From Streptococcus sp. (GTDB taxonomy: Bacteria > Bacillota > Bacilli > Lactobacillales > Streptococcaceae): 13,835 nucleotides of DNA. A program made the translations under genes and the position numbers. The DNA lies in the NCBI RefSeq assembly GCF_030825805.1, contig NZ_JAPJPF010000048.1, positions 1 through 13,835 of the forward strand, given 5' to 3'. Under the pieces are notes generated by a model that was given only the letters and a program-made list of their open reading frames with translations, was not told where the DNA came from and did not search any database. Shown here piece after piece: positions 1 through 7,080 of this stretch. Every line of letters starts with the position of its first letter. Position 1 is the first letter of the stretch.

Positions 1-46
1 CGAATTCTAACGAATTACCGATTTCTGTCCCACTCTCTTTTCTTCC

Positions 47-646
47 TTATAACCATCCCTTTTCTTGGGCAATCTTTGCTGCCTCAGTCCGATTCTCTGC
101 ATCCAACTTGGTCAGGATGGCTGACATATAATTGCGGATGGTCCCGTTAGAGAGAAATAATCGATCAGCAATTTCTTGGTTAGAAGCTCCCTTTGCAACT
201 TCCTTTAGGACCGCTTGCTCCTGAGAGCTCAGAGGATTGGGATGAGTTAGGATTCCCTCCATTAATTCAGGAGAATATTCTTTTTGCCCTGCCAAAACCG
301 TATGCAGGGTCGCCATCAAATCCGTTATGCGACGTTCTTTTAAGACATAAGCATCGACTCCAGCCTTAAGGGCCCGCTCAAAATAGCCTGGTCGCTTAAA
401 GGTGGTAACGATGACGATCTTGAGCTGGTGTTGGTTGCTCTTGGCCCATTCCAAGACTTCTAATCCTGTTTTGATAGGCATCTCGATATCTAAGATGGCA
501 ATATCGACTGGATGGGTTTCAAGTAAGCGAATAGCTTCTTGCCCATCTCCAGCTTGCAAAACTTCTTCCACATCCTCTTGCAGGAGCAAGAGCTGGCAGA
601 GAGCATCGCGCAACATACTTTGGTCTTCAGCAACTAATAAGCGCAT
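47..646 (-). CDS. NarL/LuxR-family response regulator (DesR-like)
   Basis: This is a two-component response regulator of 199 residues, the usual length for the NarL/DesR family. The receiver domain (about residues 1-118) shows the acidic pair E7/D8, the phospho-acceptor D53 in ILDIEMP, the switch residue T81 and the conserved K103. The C-terminal half (about 137-197) is a LuxR-type helix-turn-helix with [15 protein letters not shown] and [18 protein letters not shown]. The ATG is preceded by AAAGGA, which overlaps the end of the kinase gene one base upstream, so the two are translationally linked. It is the last visible gene of a six-gene operon starting at 3740. By analogy with DesKR, the kinase next door should phosphorylate D53, and the dimer probably binds the paired sites at 3800-3833 to activate this operon. 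The family call is secure; the target is inference. Confidence 0.95.
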   Translation of the reverse strand: MRLLVAEDQSMLRDALCQLLLLQEDVEEVLQAGDGQEAIRLLETHPVDIAILDIEMPIKTGLEVLEWAKSNQHQLKIVIVTTFKRPGYFERALKAGVDAYVLKERRITDLMATLHTVLAGQKEYSPELMEGILTHPNPLSSQEQAVLKEVAKGASNQEIADRLFLSNGTIRNYMSAILTKLDAENRTEAAKIAQEKGWL

Positions 647-647
647 C

Positions 648-1745
648 TTATTTCCTTTCTTGATAGAGGATCCGTATTTCTATGCGGGTTGGCTTGTGAC
701 GATGACTGATCTCTAGCTCTCCTCCCAATAAGGCAAGCCGTTCGCGGATCGAGTGCAGGTCCTTGTCGGAGACTTTGGCAAAGCCGATGCCATTGTCTTC
801 TACGACCATTTCCACCCCTGCTTCGGTGGAGCGATAAGAGAGAAGGGACTGCGTCGCTTTGGCATGTTTGATCATATTGGTGGCTAATTCCAGAGACACC
901 ATAGCCAGAGCTGACTCTAGGATTGGCGAGATACTAGCTGTATCGAGCTCGTTTTGAATCTCCACTTTGACTTGCGCCACTTCTAACATTTGCTTGACGG
1001 TTTCTAGCTCTCTTGCCAGGGTTCGCTGCTTCAAGTTCTCTACAATCTCTCGGACTTGGTGCATGGACTCTTGGCTGATGGCTTGAATCTCTTGCACCTG
1101 CTCCTGCGCCTTCTCAACCTGTCCTAATGCTAAGAATTGATCGGCCAGATCTGCCTTGACACTAAGCATGGCAAAGGTATGTCCCAAACTATCATGCAAA
1201 TCACGGCCAATCCGATGGCGTTCGTTTTCTGCCAGCAAGAGATTAATCTGAGCATTTTGCTTGGCATGGTCAGCTTTCAACTCTTCCATCATCCGAATCC
1301 GGACCATACCGTAGGTCATAGCATGGGTAAAGAAAAAAATGATGATTAGAAATACCCATTCATACTCCATCGCACTCTGTTTGAAAAAGATGACCCCAAA
1401 AAGCAGAAATTGTGACAGAAAAACTGTCCAAAGATAGGGAGAGCGCAAATTGCGTATTTCAAAGCGATAGACCAACAAGTTGCTGATGAAGTAATAAAAC
1501 CAAAAATAGTTGGGATTAATATAAAGAGTATTTCCTGCTACATAAGCTAGAAGATAAAACCAACAAACCCAGATCAGCTTTTTGTTTTCTGTCATCAAAA
1601 TCTCTAAATAGGAGGCAATAAACAAGAGAGCTAAAAAGAAGTGCCAGTAGGGAACCTCCCCTAATAAAATAGAGATAAATGGAAAGCCCATAAAAACTAG
1701 GCTAGCGTAAAACATATAATGGATACGCTTGAGTTTTTCAATCAT
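648..1745 (-). CDS. DesK-like sensor histidine kinase
   Basis: This 365-residue membrane histidine kinase belongs to the HisKA_3 family. The N-terminal 150 residues form about five or six hydrophobic segments with short loops and no large extracellular domain, so it probably senses something within or at the membrane. The dimerisation/phospho-acceptor helix contains [12 protein letters not shown], with H184 as the predicted phosphorylated histidine. The HATPase_c domain follows, with the N-box [12 protein letters not shown] and the G-box VEDNGIGF near residues 315-325. Its ATG overlaps the stop of the upstream permease gene (ATGA), with GAGG seven bases upstream, so the pair is translationally coupled. 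Kinase and regulator genes downstream of an ABC-2 exporter suggest a system that detects a membrane-active compound or envelope state and raises exporter expression. The ligand cannot be read from the sequence. Confidence 0.94.
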   Translation of the reverse strand: MIEKLKRIHYMFYASLVFMGFPFISILLGEVPYWHFFLALLFIASYLEILMTENKKLIWVCWFYLLAYVAGNTLYINPNYFWFYYFISNLLVYRFEIRNLRSPYLWTVFLSQFLLFGVIFFKQSAMEYEWVFLIIIFFFTHAMTYGMVRIRMMEELKADHAKQNAQINLLLAENERHRIGRDLHDSLGHTFAMLSVKADLADQFLALGQVEKAQEQVQEIQAISQESMHQVREIVENLKQRTLARELETVKQMLEVAQVKVEIQNELDTASISPILESALAMVSLELATNMIKHAKATQSLLSYRSTEAGVEMVVEDNGIGFAKVSDKDLHSIRERLALLGGELEISHRHKPTRIEIRILYQERK

Positions 1746-2482
1746 GCACGAACCTCAGAATGACGACGATAGACGATGACAAGAGTAAACAAGACCAGGG
1801 TAAACAAGGTTAAATAGAGACTAGCAAAGACATTCACCTGCCCCTTGTTTAAAAAGGTCTTGATCAGTTCCATCAATTGATAGGTTGGCAGGCATTTGCC
1901 AATAGCTTGCATCCATTCTGGAAAGAGGCTAATCGGCATCCAAAGGCCACCCATGACAGCCAGCCCCATGTAAAGGAGATTACCCACAACAGACATCAAT
2001 TGACTAGAAGGAAGCAGGGTCAAAACCAGACCGAGAGCCACAAACGCTAGGCTTCCTAGGATGAGAATAAAGGCCGACAAAATCCAATCTTGCAGGGACA
2101 TATTCACATGCCGCACCACATGACCCACGGTAAAGACGACCCCAATGGATAGGAGAAAGTCTACAAAGAGACCCGCAACCTTTATTAGATAATATTCTAC
2201 CATAGATACCGGAGTATGGCGCAAGACTTTTTGCCAATTATTGAGTCGATCGGTTTCAAGAACTGTTGGAAAGGAAAATAGAGCCGTAGACATCATGGAA
2301 AAAGCCGTCATGGAGAGGAGATAATCCCTCATAAAGTGAGCGGGCGCACCTGGTGTGTCCTGGTACATCCCTGAAAAGAAGAGATAAAAGGCCGTGGGCA
2401 TCCCTATTGATAATAAATAATAAATGGCTTGGCGTCTGGTCAAATGCCACTCAACCACGCCGAGAGCTTTCATGCGTTTCAT
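1742..2482 (-). CDS. ABC-2 type transporter permease
   Basis: This 246-residue integral membrane protein has six predicted transmembrane segments, the ABC-2 permease layout. The most recognisable part is the region near residues 165-185 (GNLLYMGLAVMGGLWMPISLFPEWM) followed by LPTYQLMELIKTF, typical of drug and bacteriocin-export permeases. The start at 2482 lies inside the ATPase gene, giving a 32-bp overlap. A second in-frame ATG at 2473 would still overlap. An AGGT element eight bases upstream of the first ATG supports 2482 modestly. It should pair with the ATPase encoded at 2451-3368 to make a two-component exporter under the adjacent kinase/regulator pair. Substrate unknown; antimicrobial or lipid export is only inference from context. 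Confidence 0.9.
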   Translation of the reverse strand: MKRMKALGVVEWHLTRRQAIYYLLSIGMPTAFYLFFSGMYQDTPGAPAHFMRDYLLSMTAFSMMSTALFSFPTVLETDRLNNWQKVLRHTPVSMVEYYLIKVAGLFVDFLLSIGVVFTVGHVVRHVNMSLQDWILSAFILILGSLAFVALGLVLTLLPSSQLMSVVGNLLYMGLAVMGGLWMPISLFPEWMQAIGKCLPTYQLMELIKTFLNKGQVNVFASLYLTLFTLVLFTLVIVYRRHSEVRA

Positions 2483-3368
2483 CTTCTCTACCTACTTCCT
2501 TTGTATTTTCAAAAATAGAATCCAATAAACTTCGATTGGTCACTTCGATCTCTTGGATCGAACAGCCTTCTTCTTGCAATCGAGTCCACAAACGATTGGC
2601 ATCGCCTGTCACAACTTGGAGGGCATCAGGTTTGACCGTCACTTGACCAATTCCGTCCATCCCTGCCACTAGAGCTTGGTATCGCAAAGGCAGGGTAAAA
2701 TGTTTTTCTACCTCTTCACTTCTCATAGCTAGTGGCGTCGTATCTCGAAGCAAACGTCCCTGGTGTAAGACCAGGATCCGGTCAGCTGTATGCTCTACTT
2801 CCTCAATGTAATGGGAAGAATAGACAATAGTGACGCCTTGTTCCTTTAAATCCCCGACAATCTCCCAAAAGCGTTGGCGAGTGGACGTATCCATGGCAGC
2901 CGTTGGCTCATCCAAAAACAGGAGACTGGGACGACCAATCAAGGTCAGGACAAAGGATAGGAGACGTTTTTGCCCACCAGACAGTTTACTGGCCAATTGT
3001 TTCTTTTGTTCTAGACTAAAACGCAATAGCTCATCGATTTCATAGACCGTTAAGGGTTGGGGATAAATGGAGCGAAAGAAACTAATTAGTTCCTGCACGG
3101 TTAACTTTTGCACGATAGCATTCTCTTGAGGGAGATAAGAGATACTAGTCTTCAATTGAGGATGACCAGGAGCCTTCCCCTCTATTTCAATGATCCCAGA
3201 AGTCGCCTTCCTATCTCCTAGGAGGCAATTCATCAAGGTCGTCTTCCCTGCTCCGTTAGGCCCAATCAAGGCCAAACAGTCTCCCCGTTCAACCCTGAAA
3301 GAAAGATCTTCTAGAATCTCCTTTCCTTTGATGCTTTTGTTCAAGTTCTCAACTCTAATGACACTCAT
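2451..3368 (-). CDS. ABC transporter ATP-binding protein
   Basis: This 305-residue nucleotide-binding subunit of an ABC-2 exporter has all the catalytic elements. These are Walker A GPNGAGKT (36-43), the Q-loop glutamine in YLPQEN (about 81), the signature LSGGQ (129-133), Walker B LLFLDEP (149-155) and the switch histidine in SSHYIEE (H186). The C-terminal 80 residues lie beyond the ATPase core and probably contact the permease or regulate activity. The ATG has AAGGAG seven bases upstream and overlaps the end of the preceding small membrane-protein gene by 14 bp. Its own end overlaps the permease start by 32 bp, so translation of the operon is tightly linked. It works at the inner face of the membrane, powering the permease encoded at 1742-2482. 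Confidence 0.95.
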   Translation of the reverse strand: MSVIRVENLNKSIKGKEILEDLSFRVERGDCLALIGPNGAGKTTLMNCLLGDRKATSGIIEIEGKAPGHPQLKTSISYLPQENAIVQKLTVQELISFFRSIYPQPLTVYEIDELLRFSLEQKKQLASKLSGGQKRLLSFVLTLIGRPSLLFLDEPTAAMDTSTRQRFWEIVGDLKEQGVTIVYSSHYIEEVEHTADRILVLHQGRLLRDTTPLAMRSEEVEKHFTLPLRYQALVAGMDGIGQVTVKPDALQVVTGDANRLWTRLQEEGCSIQEIEVTNRSLLDSIFENTKEVGREDETHESSRRG

Positions 3369-3552
3369 GAGACTCTCCTTTCAACCAAATCTGGCCAGCT
3401 GGAATGATGACATAGACGACCAAGGTCACTCCCCAAACCGTTTGGAAAAACCAGCTAGGAAAATGGGCAGAAAACCATCCCGTCATAACCTCTGTTGCCC
3501 ATAGGAGCAAACACAGAGCAGCTACCAACCCAATTTCAAGTTTCTTTTTCAT
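3355..3552 (-). CDS. Small two-helix membrane protein of unknown function
   Basis: This 65-residue protein consists of two hydrophobic helices (about 8-24 and 36-54) joined by a short segment containing FSAHFPSWF, with a polar, His/Cys-containing tail GESHECH. The ATG overlaps the stop of the upstream small gene (ATGA), with GGAG a few bases upstream, and its end overlaps the ATPase gene. That arrangement and the ribosome sites show it is a real translated gene. I do not recognise the family. It has the same size and two-helix plan as its upstream neighbour, and both carry a HFP-W-F-type interhelix motif, so they may be distant paralogs. Position suggests an accessory subunit of the exporter or a modulator of the kinase; this is inference. 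Confidence 0.75.
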   Translation of the reverse strand: MKKKLEIGLVAALCLLLWATEVMTGWFSAHFPSWFFQTVWGVTLVVYVIIPAGQIWLKGESHECH

Positions 3553-3740
3553 TGCTCCATCTCCTTTTTAACAGCCTTGACCATTTTTAGCCCTTCTTGG
3601 ACTGCCCAGCTCACGATGCCAATCCCCGCAAATAATTCCCAAGGGAAATGGTAATAGAGGCTATCATCCTTTGAAAAGATCAAATAGACGACCATCCCAA
3701 CCACTGTTAACGTAAACACTTTATAGAACCATTGTTTCAT
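3549..3740 (-). CDS. Small two-helix membrane protein, first gene of the exporter/two-component operon
   Basis: This 63-residue protein has one helix at about residues 6-23, a loop with KDDSLYYHFPW, a second helix at about 35-50 and a lysine-rich amphipathic tail (KMVKAVKKEMEQ). AAGGA lies just upstream of the ATG. It is the first gene behind the regulated promoter at 3769-3774 and shares an ATGA stop/start overlap with the next gene. I recognise no named family. The lysine-rich end should face the cytoplasm by the positive-inside rule. As the promoter-proximal product of the operon, it could be a partner of the ABC-2 permease or a small inhibitor or activator of the kinase. Both ideas rest on position only. 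Confidence 0.75.
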   Translation of the reverse strand: MKQWFYKVFTLTVVGMVVYLIFSKDDSLYYHFPWELFAGIGIVSWAVQEGLKMVKAVKKEMEQ

Positions 3741-3768
3741 TTTTCCTTACCTCTTACTTTCTGACTTT

Positions 3769-3774
3769 ATTATA
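3769..3774 (-). promoter_or_regulatory. -10 element of the exporter/two-component operon promoter
   Basis: Reading the minus strand there is a perfect TATAAT about 28 bases upstream of the first operon gene's ATG. At the 17-bp position upstream (3792-3797) the sequence is TAGTGG, which is not a recognisable -35. A good -10 without a -35 is the pattern of an activator-dependent promoter, which fits the operator-like sites just upstream. The start of transcription would be near 3762. Confidence 0.65.
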
Positions 3775-3799
3775 GCGAAAGGAATAACAGGCCACTAGA

Positions 3800-3833
3800 T
3801 GATTTTGTCACTGGCTCACATGACAAATGTCAT
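3800..3833 (-). promoter_or_regulatory. Tandem operator-like sites upstream of the two-component operon
   Basis: Two related elements are seen. The distal one (3820-3833) is the perfect palindrome ATGACA-TT-TGTCAT. The proximal one (3800-3810) is a degenerate copy reading TGACAAAATCA on the minus strand. Their centres are about 21 bp apart, two helical turns, so bound dimers would lie on the same face of the DNA. Relative to the predicted start near 3762 they are centred at about -43 and -65, classic positions for activation by a NarL/DesR-type regulator. The protein that binds is inferred to be the response regulator at 47-646. Confidence 0.6.
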
Positions 3834-3837
3834 GGAA

Positions 3838-3868
3838 AATAAAAAAAGGCCGGACAAGAGTCCGAGCC
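3838..3868 (-). terminator. Rho-independent terminator of the lipoprotein gene
   Basis: On the minus strand GGC-T-CGGAC and GTCCG-GCC pair with one bulged T, followed by seven T and then ATTTT. The hairpin begins at the stop codon of the lipoprotein gene. It separates that gene from the exporter/two-component operon. Confidence 0.85.
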
Positions 3869-4437
3869 TATGGTGCTGGGGTTTCTTCTTTGAAACCATG
3901 GAGTTTTAATCCTGTGAAAACGGTCGATGCCTTGATGTCTTTCAGGTCACCGATACCAAGATCCTTAAAGTAAGATAGATCTTTAACCTTGTCCCAATCA
4001 ATAGTTTCCATATCAACAGAGACCGTTGAGGCTAATTTTTTCTCTGGAGTGACCTTATATTCGATACTGAAGCCAGCTGTGTCTTTCAGAGCCTTGTATT
4101 CTGAATCTGACTGCAAACCTTCATTGATAATTTTTGTCATCTCTTCAGGACTTAGATTAGCTGAGTTAGTGGCAATTTTTTCTGGTAGGGCCGATAAAAC
4201 ATCTAACTTTAATTTCTGAACCTTATCACCTTTTGTTGTGATGGTGTAACGATGTTGATTGCCATTGATTTCAGCAGTGAGAACCTTAGTTTCTTCCTTT
4301 GCCTCACTTGTAACAGTTTCACTTTTTTCTATCGAAGTAGTGGTTGAGCTTTTTGATGTTTCTGTGGACTGAGACTTAGTAGCACAACCCGTCATCACAA
4401 AAAGCAAAGCTCCTAAAAAGCAGATTACCTTTTTCAT
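3868..4437 (-). CDS. Secreted lipoprotein, YehR/DUF1307-like
   Basis: This 189-residue protein starts with a lipoprotein signal: positively charged MKK, a hydrophobic stretch and the lipobox MTGC with the lipidated cysteine at C18. A low-complexity Ser/Thr/Glu linker (about 20-50) follows, as in surface-exposed streptococcal lipoproteins. The globular part (about 52-189) resembles the YehR/DUF1307 family: TAEINGNQHRYTITTKGDKV, then a stretch with EYKALKDTAGFSIEYKV and a C-terminal part with TVSVDMETIDWDKVKDL. The role of that family is poorly defined. A GGAG ribosome site lies about ten bases before the ATG. The gene is monocistronic, with its own extended -10 promoter and an abutting terminator. 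The lipoprotein call is firm; the family assignment is from memory and tentative. Confidence 0.88.
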   Translation of the reverse strand: MKKVICFLGALLFVMTGCATKSQSTETSKSSTTTSIEKSETVTSEAKEETKVLTAEINGNQHRYTITTKGDKVQKLKLDVLSALPEKIATNSANLSPEEMTKIINEGLQSDSEYKALKDTAGFSIEYKVTPEKKLASTVSVDMETIDWDKVKDLSYFKDLGIGDLKDIKASTVFTGLKLHGFKEETPAP

Positions 4438-4468
4438 TTGCTTTTTTCTCCTATTTCCATTTTTCTAA

Positions 4469-4497
4469 AGTATAACATATCAAATAAAAATTGTCTA
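4469..4497 (-). promoter_or_regulatory. Promoter of the lipoprotein gene
   Basis: The minus strand shows TAGACA (4492-4497), a 17-bp spacer and TATACT (4469-4474) with an upstream TG, giving an extended -10. Transcription would start near 4462, about 25 bases before the ATG. Confidence 0.75.
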
Positions 4498-4537
4498 AAA
4501 ACACCTATCTAATCGCTTTCATAAAGCTTTTTTTATC

Positions 4538-4574
4538 AAAAAAAGGGCCAAAAAATCATTTTTTGACTCTTTTT
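4538..4574 (-). terminator. Terminator downstream of fakA
   Basis: A long A/T-rich hairpin is read on the minus strand: AAAAAGAGTCAAAAAA pairs with TTTTTTGGCCC and the T run that follows, with one A-C mismatch and one G-T pair, closing on a TGA loop. Its last arm runs into a seven-T tract. It ends the yloU-fakA transcript before the lipoprotein promoter. Confidence 0.7.
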
Positions 4575-4598
4575 CCTGCTATTTTTGAAATTTTTTGA

Positions 4599-6263
4599 TT
4601 ATTCAACGCTAAACAAATATGGGTAAACTGGTTGATTTCCTTGATGAATTTCGACTTCGACGTCCTCATATTTAGCCATCAAGTTTTGAGCCAAGTCATT
4701 GGCTACTTCTTCTTTACCATCTTCACCGATATAAATCGTGACAATTTCACTATCTTCGTCCAACATCTTGTCAAAGGTTGCTGTCAAGGTTTCCATCATA
4801 TCTGGATTGGAAACGACGATCTTACCATCAACCATTCCAAGATTGTCGTTTTCATGGATTTCAAGACCATCAATAGTGGTATCACGAACGGCTGTTGTCA
4901 CACTACCTGAAACAACATCTTCCAATGAAGCGCTCATGCGTTCGTAGTTTTCTTCGATCGACTTGCTCTCATCAAAGGCAAGAAGACTGGTCAATCCTTG
5001 AGGGATGGTCTTCGTCTCTACAACTGCTGCTGGTTGCTCAATGACTTCTGCTGCAGATTGAGCCGCCATCAAGATGTTCTTGTTGTTTGGCAAGATAATG
5101 ATGTTGCGCGCATTCAACTCTTCAACAGCTTTGACAAAGTCTTCTGTTGAAGGGTTCATGGTTTGACCACCAGAGATGATGTAATCCACTCCTTGCGCTT
5201 TGAAGATATCCGCTAAACCGTCACCCGCAACGACTGCAATAATCGCATATTCTTTTGCTTCAGCTGGCTTCGCTTGACGTTCTTCTTTTTCAACTTGTGC
5301 TTCGTGCTGGTTGCGCATGTTGTCAACTTTTACTTTGACCAAGCTACCATATTTCAATCCTTCTTGCATAACAAGACCTGGATCTTCAGTATGGACGTGG
5401 ACTTTGACGATTTCATCATCATTAACGACTAGTAGAGAATCCCCAAGATTGTTCAAATAGTTACGGAATTCGTCGTAGTCAAAGTCTTTGACATAGGTTG
5501 GGCCTTGTTTCAAAGCGACCATGATCTCTGTACAGTAACCAAAGGTGATATCTTCAGTTGCCACATGACCCGCTACGGACTTGTGGTGCTCTGCGTTGAT
5601 CATTTCTGACATAGTTGCTGGAGTCGCCACAAATTCTTCAGAAGCGATGAATTCTCCTGTCAAAGCTGATAAGAACCCTTCATAGATGAAGACCAAACCT
5701 TGGCCACCAGAGTCCACCACACCGACTTCCTTCAATACTGGAAGCATATCTGGTGTTTTGGCAAGGGCTGTTTTAGCTCCTTCAAGGGCTGCACGCATGA
5801 CTTCTACTGCATCATTGGTTGATTCTGCTTTTTTCTTAGCACCGATAGCAGCACCACGAGAAACGGTCAAGATGGTCCCTTCAACTGGCTTCATAACCGC
5901 TTTATAGGCTACTTCAACCCCTGCTTGGAAGGCTGCCGCAAGGGCTGCTCCATCCAATTCATCCTTGTCTTTGACGCTTTGAGAAAATCCGCGGAACAAT
6001 TGAGAAGTAATCACTCCTGAGTTTCCACGCGCTCCCATCAAAAGCCCCTTCGCAAAGATATTTGCTGCTTCACCAACAGTTGAAGCAGAGCGATCGGCTA
6101 CTTCTTTTGCACCATTTTCAATGGTCATCCCCATGTTGGTTCCAGTATCACCATCTGGTACAGGAAAAACGTTCAATGAATTGACATACTCGGCTTGTTT
6201 ATTTAAGCGAGTAGCCCCTGCTTGGACCATTTCTTGAAATAAACTAGTTGTAATTTTAGACAC
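4599..6263 (-). CDS. fakA: Fatty acid kinase ATP-binding subunit FakA (DhaL/DAK2 domain protein)
   Basis: This 554-residue protein is the typical length of FakA (YloV). FakA phosphorylates fatty acids carried by FakB proteins, feeding acyl-phosphate into membrane lipid synthesis. The N-terminal DhaL domain (about 1-200) shows the Mg/ATP-binding motif PVPDGDTGTNMG (D37, D39, N43), GARGNSGVITSQ (77-87) and VVDSGGQGL (182-190). The middle domain has FGYCTEIMV (C244) and KVHVHTEDPG (H289, H291), matching the conserved Cys/His positions of the family. The remaining C-terminal region is the FakB-interacting part. The start codon is GTG, chosen because GGAG lies eight bases upstream and the upstream yloU stop is only two bases away. 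It forms a two-gene unit with yloU. Confidence 0.95.
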   Translation of the reverse strand: MSKITTSLFQEMVQAGATRLNKQAEYVNSLNVFPVPDGDTGTNMGMTIENGAKEVADRSASTVGEAANIFAKGLLMGARGNSGVITSQLFRGFSQSVKDKDELDGAALAAAFQAGVEVAYKAVMKPVEGTILTVSRGAAIGAKKKAESTNDAVEVMRAALEGAKTALAKTPDMLPVLKEVGVVDSGGQGLVFIYEGFLSALTGEFIASEEFVATPATMSEMINAEHHKSVAGHVATEDITFGYCTEIMVALKQGPTYVKDFDYDEFRNYLNNLGDSLLVVNDDEIVKVHVHTEDPGLVMQEGLKYGSLVKVKVDNMRNQHEAQVEKEERQAKPAEAKEYAIIAVVAGDGLADIFKAQGVDYIISGGQTMNPSTEDFVKAVEELNARNIIILPNNKNILMAAQSAAEVIEQPAAVVETKTIPQGLTSLLAFDESKSIEENYERMSASLEDVVSGSVTTAVRDTTIDGLEIHENDNLGMVDGKIVVSNPDMMETLTATFDKMLDEDSEIVTIYIGEDGKEEVANDLAQNLMAKYEDVEVEIHQGNQPVYPYLFSVE

Positions 6264-6265
6264 GA

Positions 6266-6631
6266 TTATTCTCCCACAATTTTAATGTTTTGGATATAGA
6301 CGTTGACTGTATCCGTTGTGATTCCAAGTTGATTTTCTAAACTGAATTTGACACGCTCTTGAATATTTTTTGAGACTTCGCTAATCTTTGTACCATAGCT
6401 CAAAACAGTGTAAACATCAACCGCAATACTTCCTGCTTCCGCTGTTTTCACAACGACACCCTTAGAGTAGTTTTCCTTACCTAAGAGAGCTTGGAAATTA
6501 TCTTTAATCGCGTTTTTGCTGGCCATTCCAACCACTCCAAAAATTTCAGTGGCTGCACCGCCTACAACAGTTGCGATGACATCATCAGTCAATTCAATTT
6601 GACCATCTTTTGTATTGATTTTTACTGTCAT
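6266..6631 (-). CDS. Asp23/Gls24 family protein (YloU-like)
   Basis: This 121-residue protein fits the Asp23/Gls24 envelope-stress family in length and motifs: an N-terminal short strand, DDVIATVVGGAATEIFGVVGMASK (about 17-40), VVVKTAEAGSIAVDVYTVLSYGTKISEVSKNIQERVKFSLENQLG and a C-terminal VNVYIQNIKIV. Family members are abundant, often membrane-associated proteins linked to alkaline or cell-envelope stress. GAGG stands eight bases upstream of the ATG. The gene sits directly before fakA with a two-base gap, the same yloU-yloV pairing found in many Firmicutes, which suggests a role close to membrane lipid homeostasis. It is driven by its own strong promoter at 6662-6690, downstream of the rpmB terminator. 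Confidence 0.93.
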   Translation of the reverse strand: MTVKINTKDGQIELTDDVIATVVGGAATEIFGVVGMASKNAIKDNFQALLGKENYSKGVVVKTAEAGSIAVDVYTVLSYGTKISEVSKNIQERVKFSLENQLGITTDTVNVYIQNIKIVGE

Positions 6632-6661
6632 AATTTCTACCTCAAAAGTATTTTATATTCT

Positions 6662-6690
6662 ATTTTACCATAAAAGAGATCAGCTGTAAA
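6662..6690 (-). promoter_or_regulatory. Promoter of the yloU-fakA operon
   Basis: The minus strand carries TTTACA (6685-6690), a 17-bp spacer ending in TGG, and TAAAAT (6662-6667), so an extended -10 with a five-of-six -35. Transcription would begin near 6655, about 24 bases before the yloU ATG. Confidence 0.78.
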
Positions 6691-6732
6691 AGGGTAGGGA
6701 TTATTCTTCTCCCGCTGTGACAGCTGTCTCTA

Positions 6733-6763
6733 GAGAAAAAGAAAAGAACCTCTATGAGGTTCT
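6733..6763 (-). terminator. Rho-independent terminator of rpmB
   Basis: A perfect 8-bp stem AGAACCTC / GAGGTTCT with an ATA loop is followed on the minus strand by TTTCTTTTTCTC. It lies about ten bases after the rpmB stop codon and insulates rpmB from yloU-fakA. Confidence 0.85.
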
Positions 6764-6773
6764 ATATTCTTTA

Positions 6774-6962
6774 TTAAACGCGTTCTACTTTACCAGATTT
6801 CAATGCACGAGCTGAAGCCCAAACTTTTTTAGGTTTACCATCGATAAGGACAGTTACTTTTTGAAGGTTTGGTTTTACGGCACGTTTGGTTTGGTTCATC
6901 GCGTGTGAACGGTTGTTTCCTGATACAGTCTTACGACCAGTAAAATAACATACTTTAGCCAT
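6774..6962 (-). CDS. rpmB: 50S ribosomal protein L28
   Basis: This 62-residue basic protein is a full-length bacterial L28: [11 protein letters not shown] at the N-terminus, [14 protein letters not shown] (14-27), the loop [33 protein letters not shown] to the end. Only one cysteine (C5) is present, so this is the zinc-independent form rather than the paired CxxC form. It is a structural component of the large ribosomal subunit. The ribosome site is a full AGGAGG nine bases before the ATG. It is monocistronic, with a short structured leader upstream and a hairpin terminator behind. Its neighbourhood with yloU and fakA is conserved in Firmicutes. Confidence 0.98.
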   Translation of the reverse strand: MAKVCYFTGRKTVSGNNRSHAMNQTKRAVKPNLQKVTVLIDGKPKKVWASARALKSGKVERV

Positions 6963-6976
6963 TCTGTTTTGCCTCC

Positions 6977-7019
6977 TATTAGATCTAATATTACGGATGT
7001 GCTAGCACCACATACCGTA
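6977..7019 (-). promoter_or_regulatory. Structured leader of rpmB mRNA
   Basis: On the minus strand a 10-bp stem is formed by TACGG-T-ATGTG and CACAT-CCGTA with a single bulged T and a seven-base loop GTGCTAG (6992-7019). It is followed by a perfect 14-bp palindrome TATTAGATCTAATA (6977-6990) whose last bases overlap the AGGAGG ribosome site. A structure that touches the ribosome site of a ribosomal protein gene suggests autogenous control by L28, but I know no named L28 leader of this shape. Confidence 0.5.
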
Positions 7020-7022
7020 CTA

Positions 7023-7050
7023 TATTACCAAAAAAACTTTCTCTTGGCAA
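7023..7050 (-). promoter_or_regulatory. Promoter of rpmB
   Basis: TTGCCA (7045-7050), a 16-bp spacer ending in TGG, and TAATAT (7023-7028) give an extended -10 promoter on the minus strand. TATAGT at 7019-7024 is an alternative -10. The start would fall at about 7016, so the leader hairpin would form at the very 5' end of the RNA. Confidence 0.5.
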
Positions 7051-7080
7051 GACCTTTGAATAAGTTTTTCTTAGATCGGC

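Noticed and set aside
1..46. Left edge searched for a terminator or the next gene after the response regulator
   Set aside because: No hairpin or start site is visible in the 46 bases, so whether the operon continues beyond the window is unknown.
402..716. Open plus-strand frames opposite the response regulator, ATPase, fakA and LytTR genes
   Set aside because: They are antisense to well-supported genes, have no ribosome sites and no recognisable domains.
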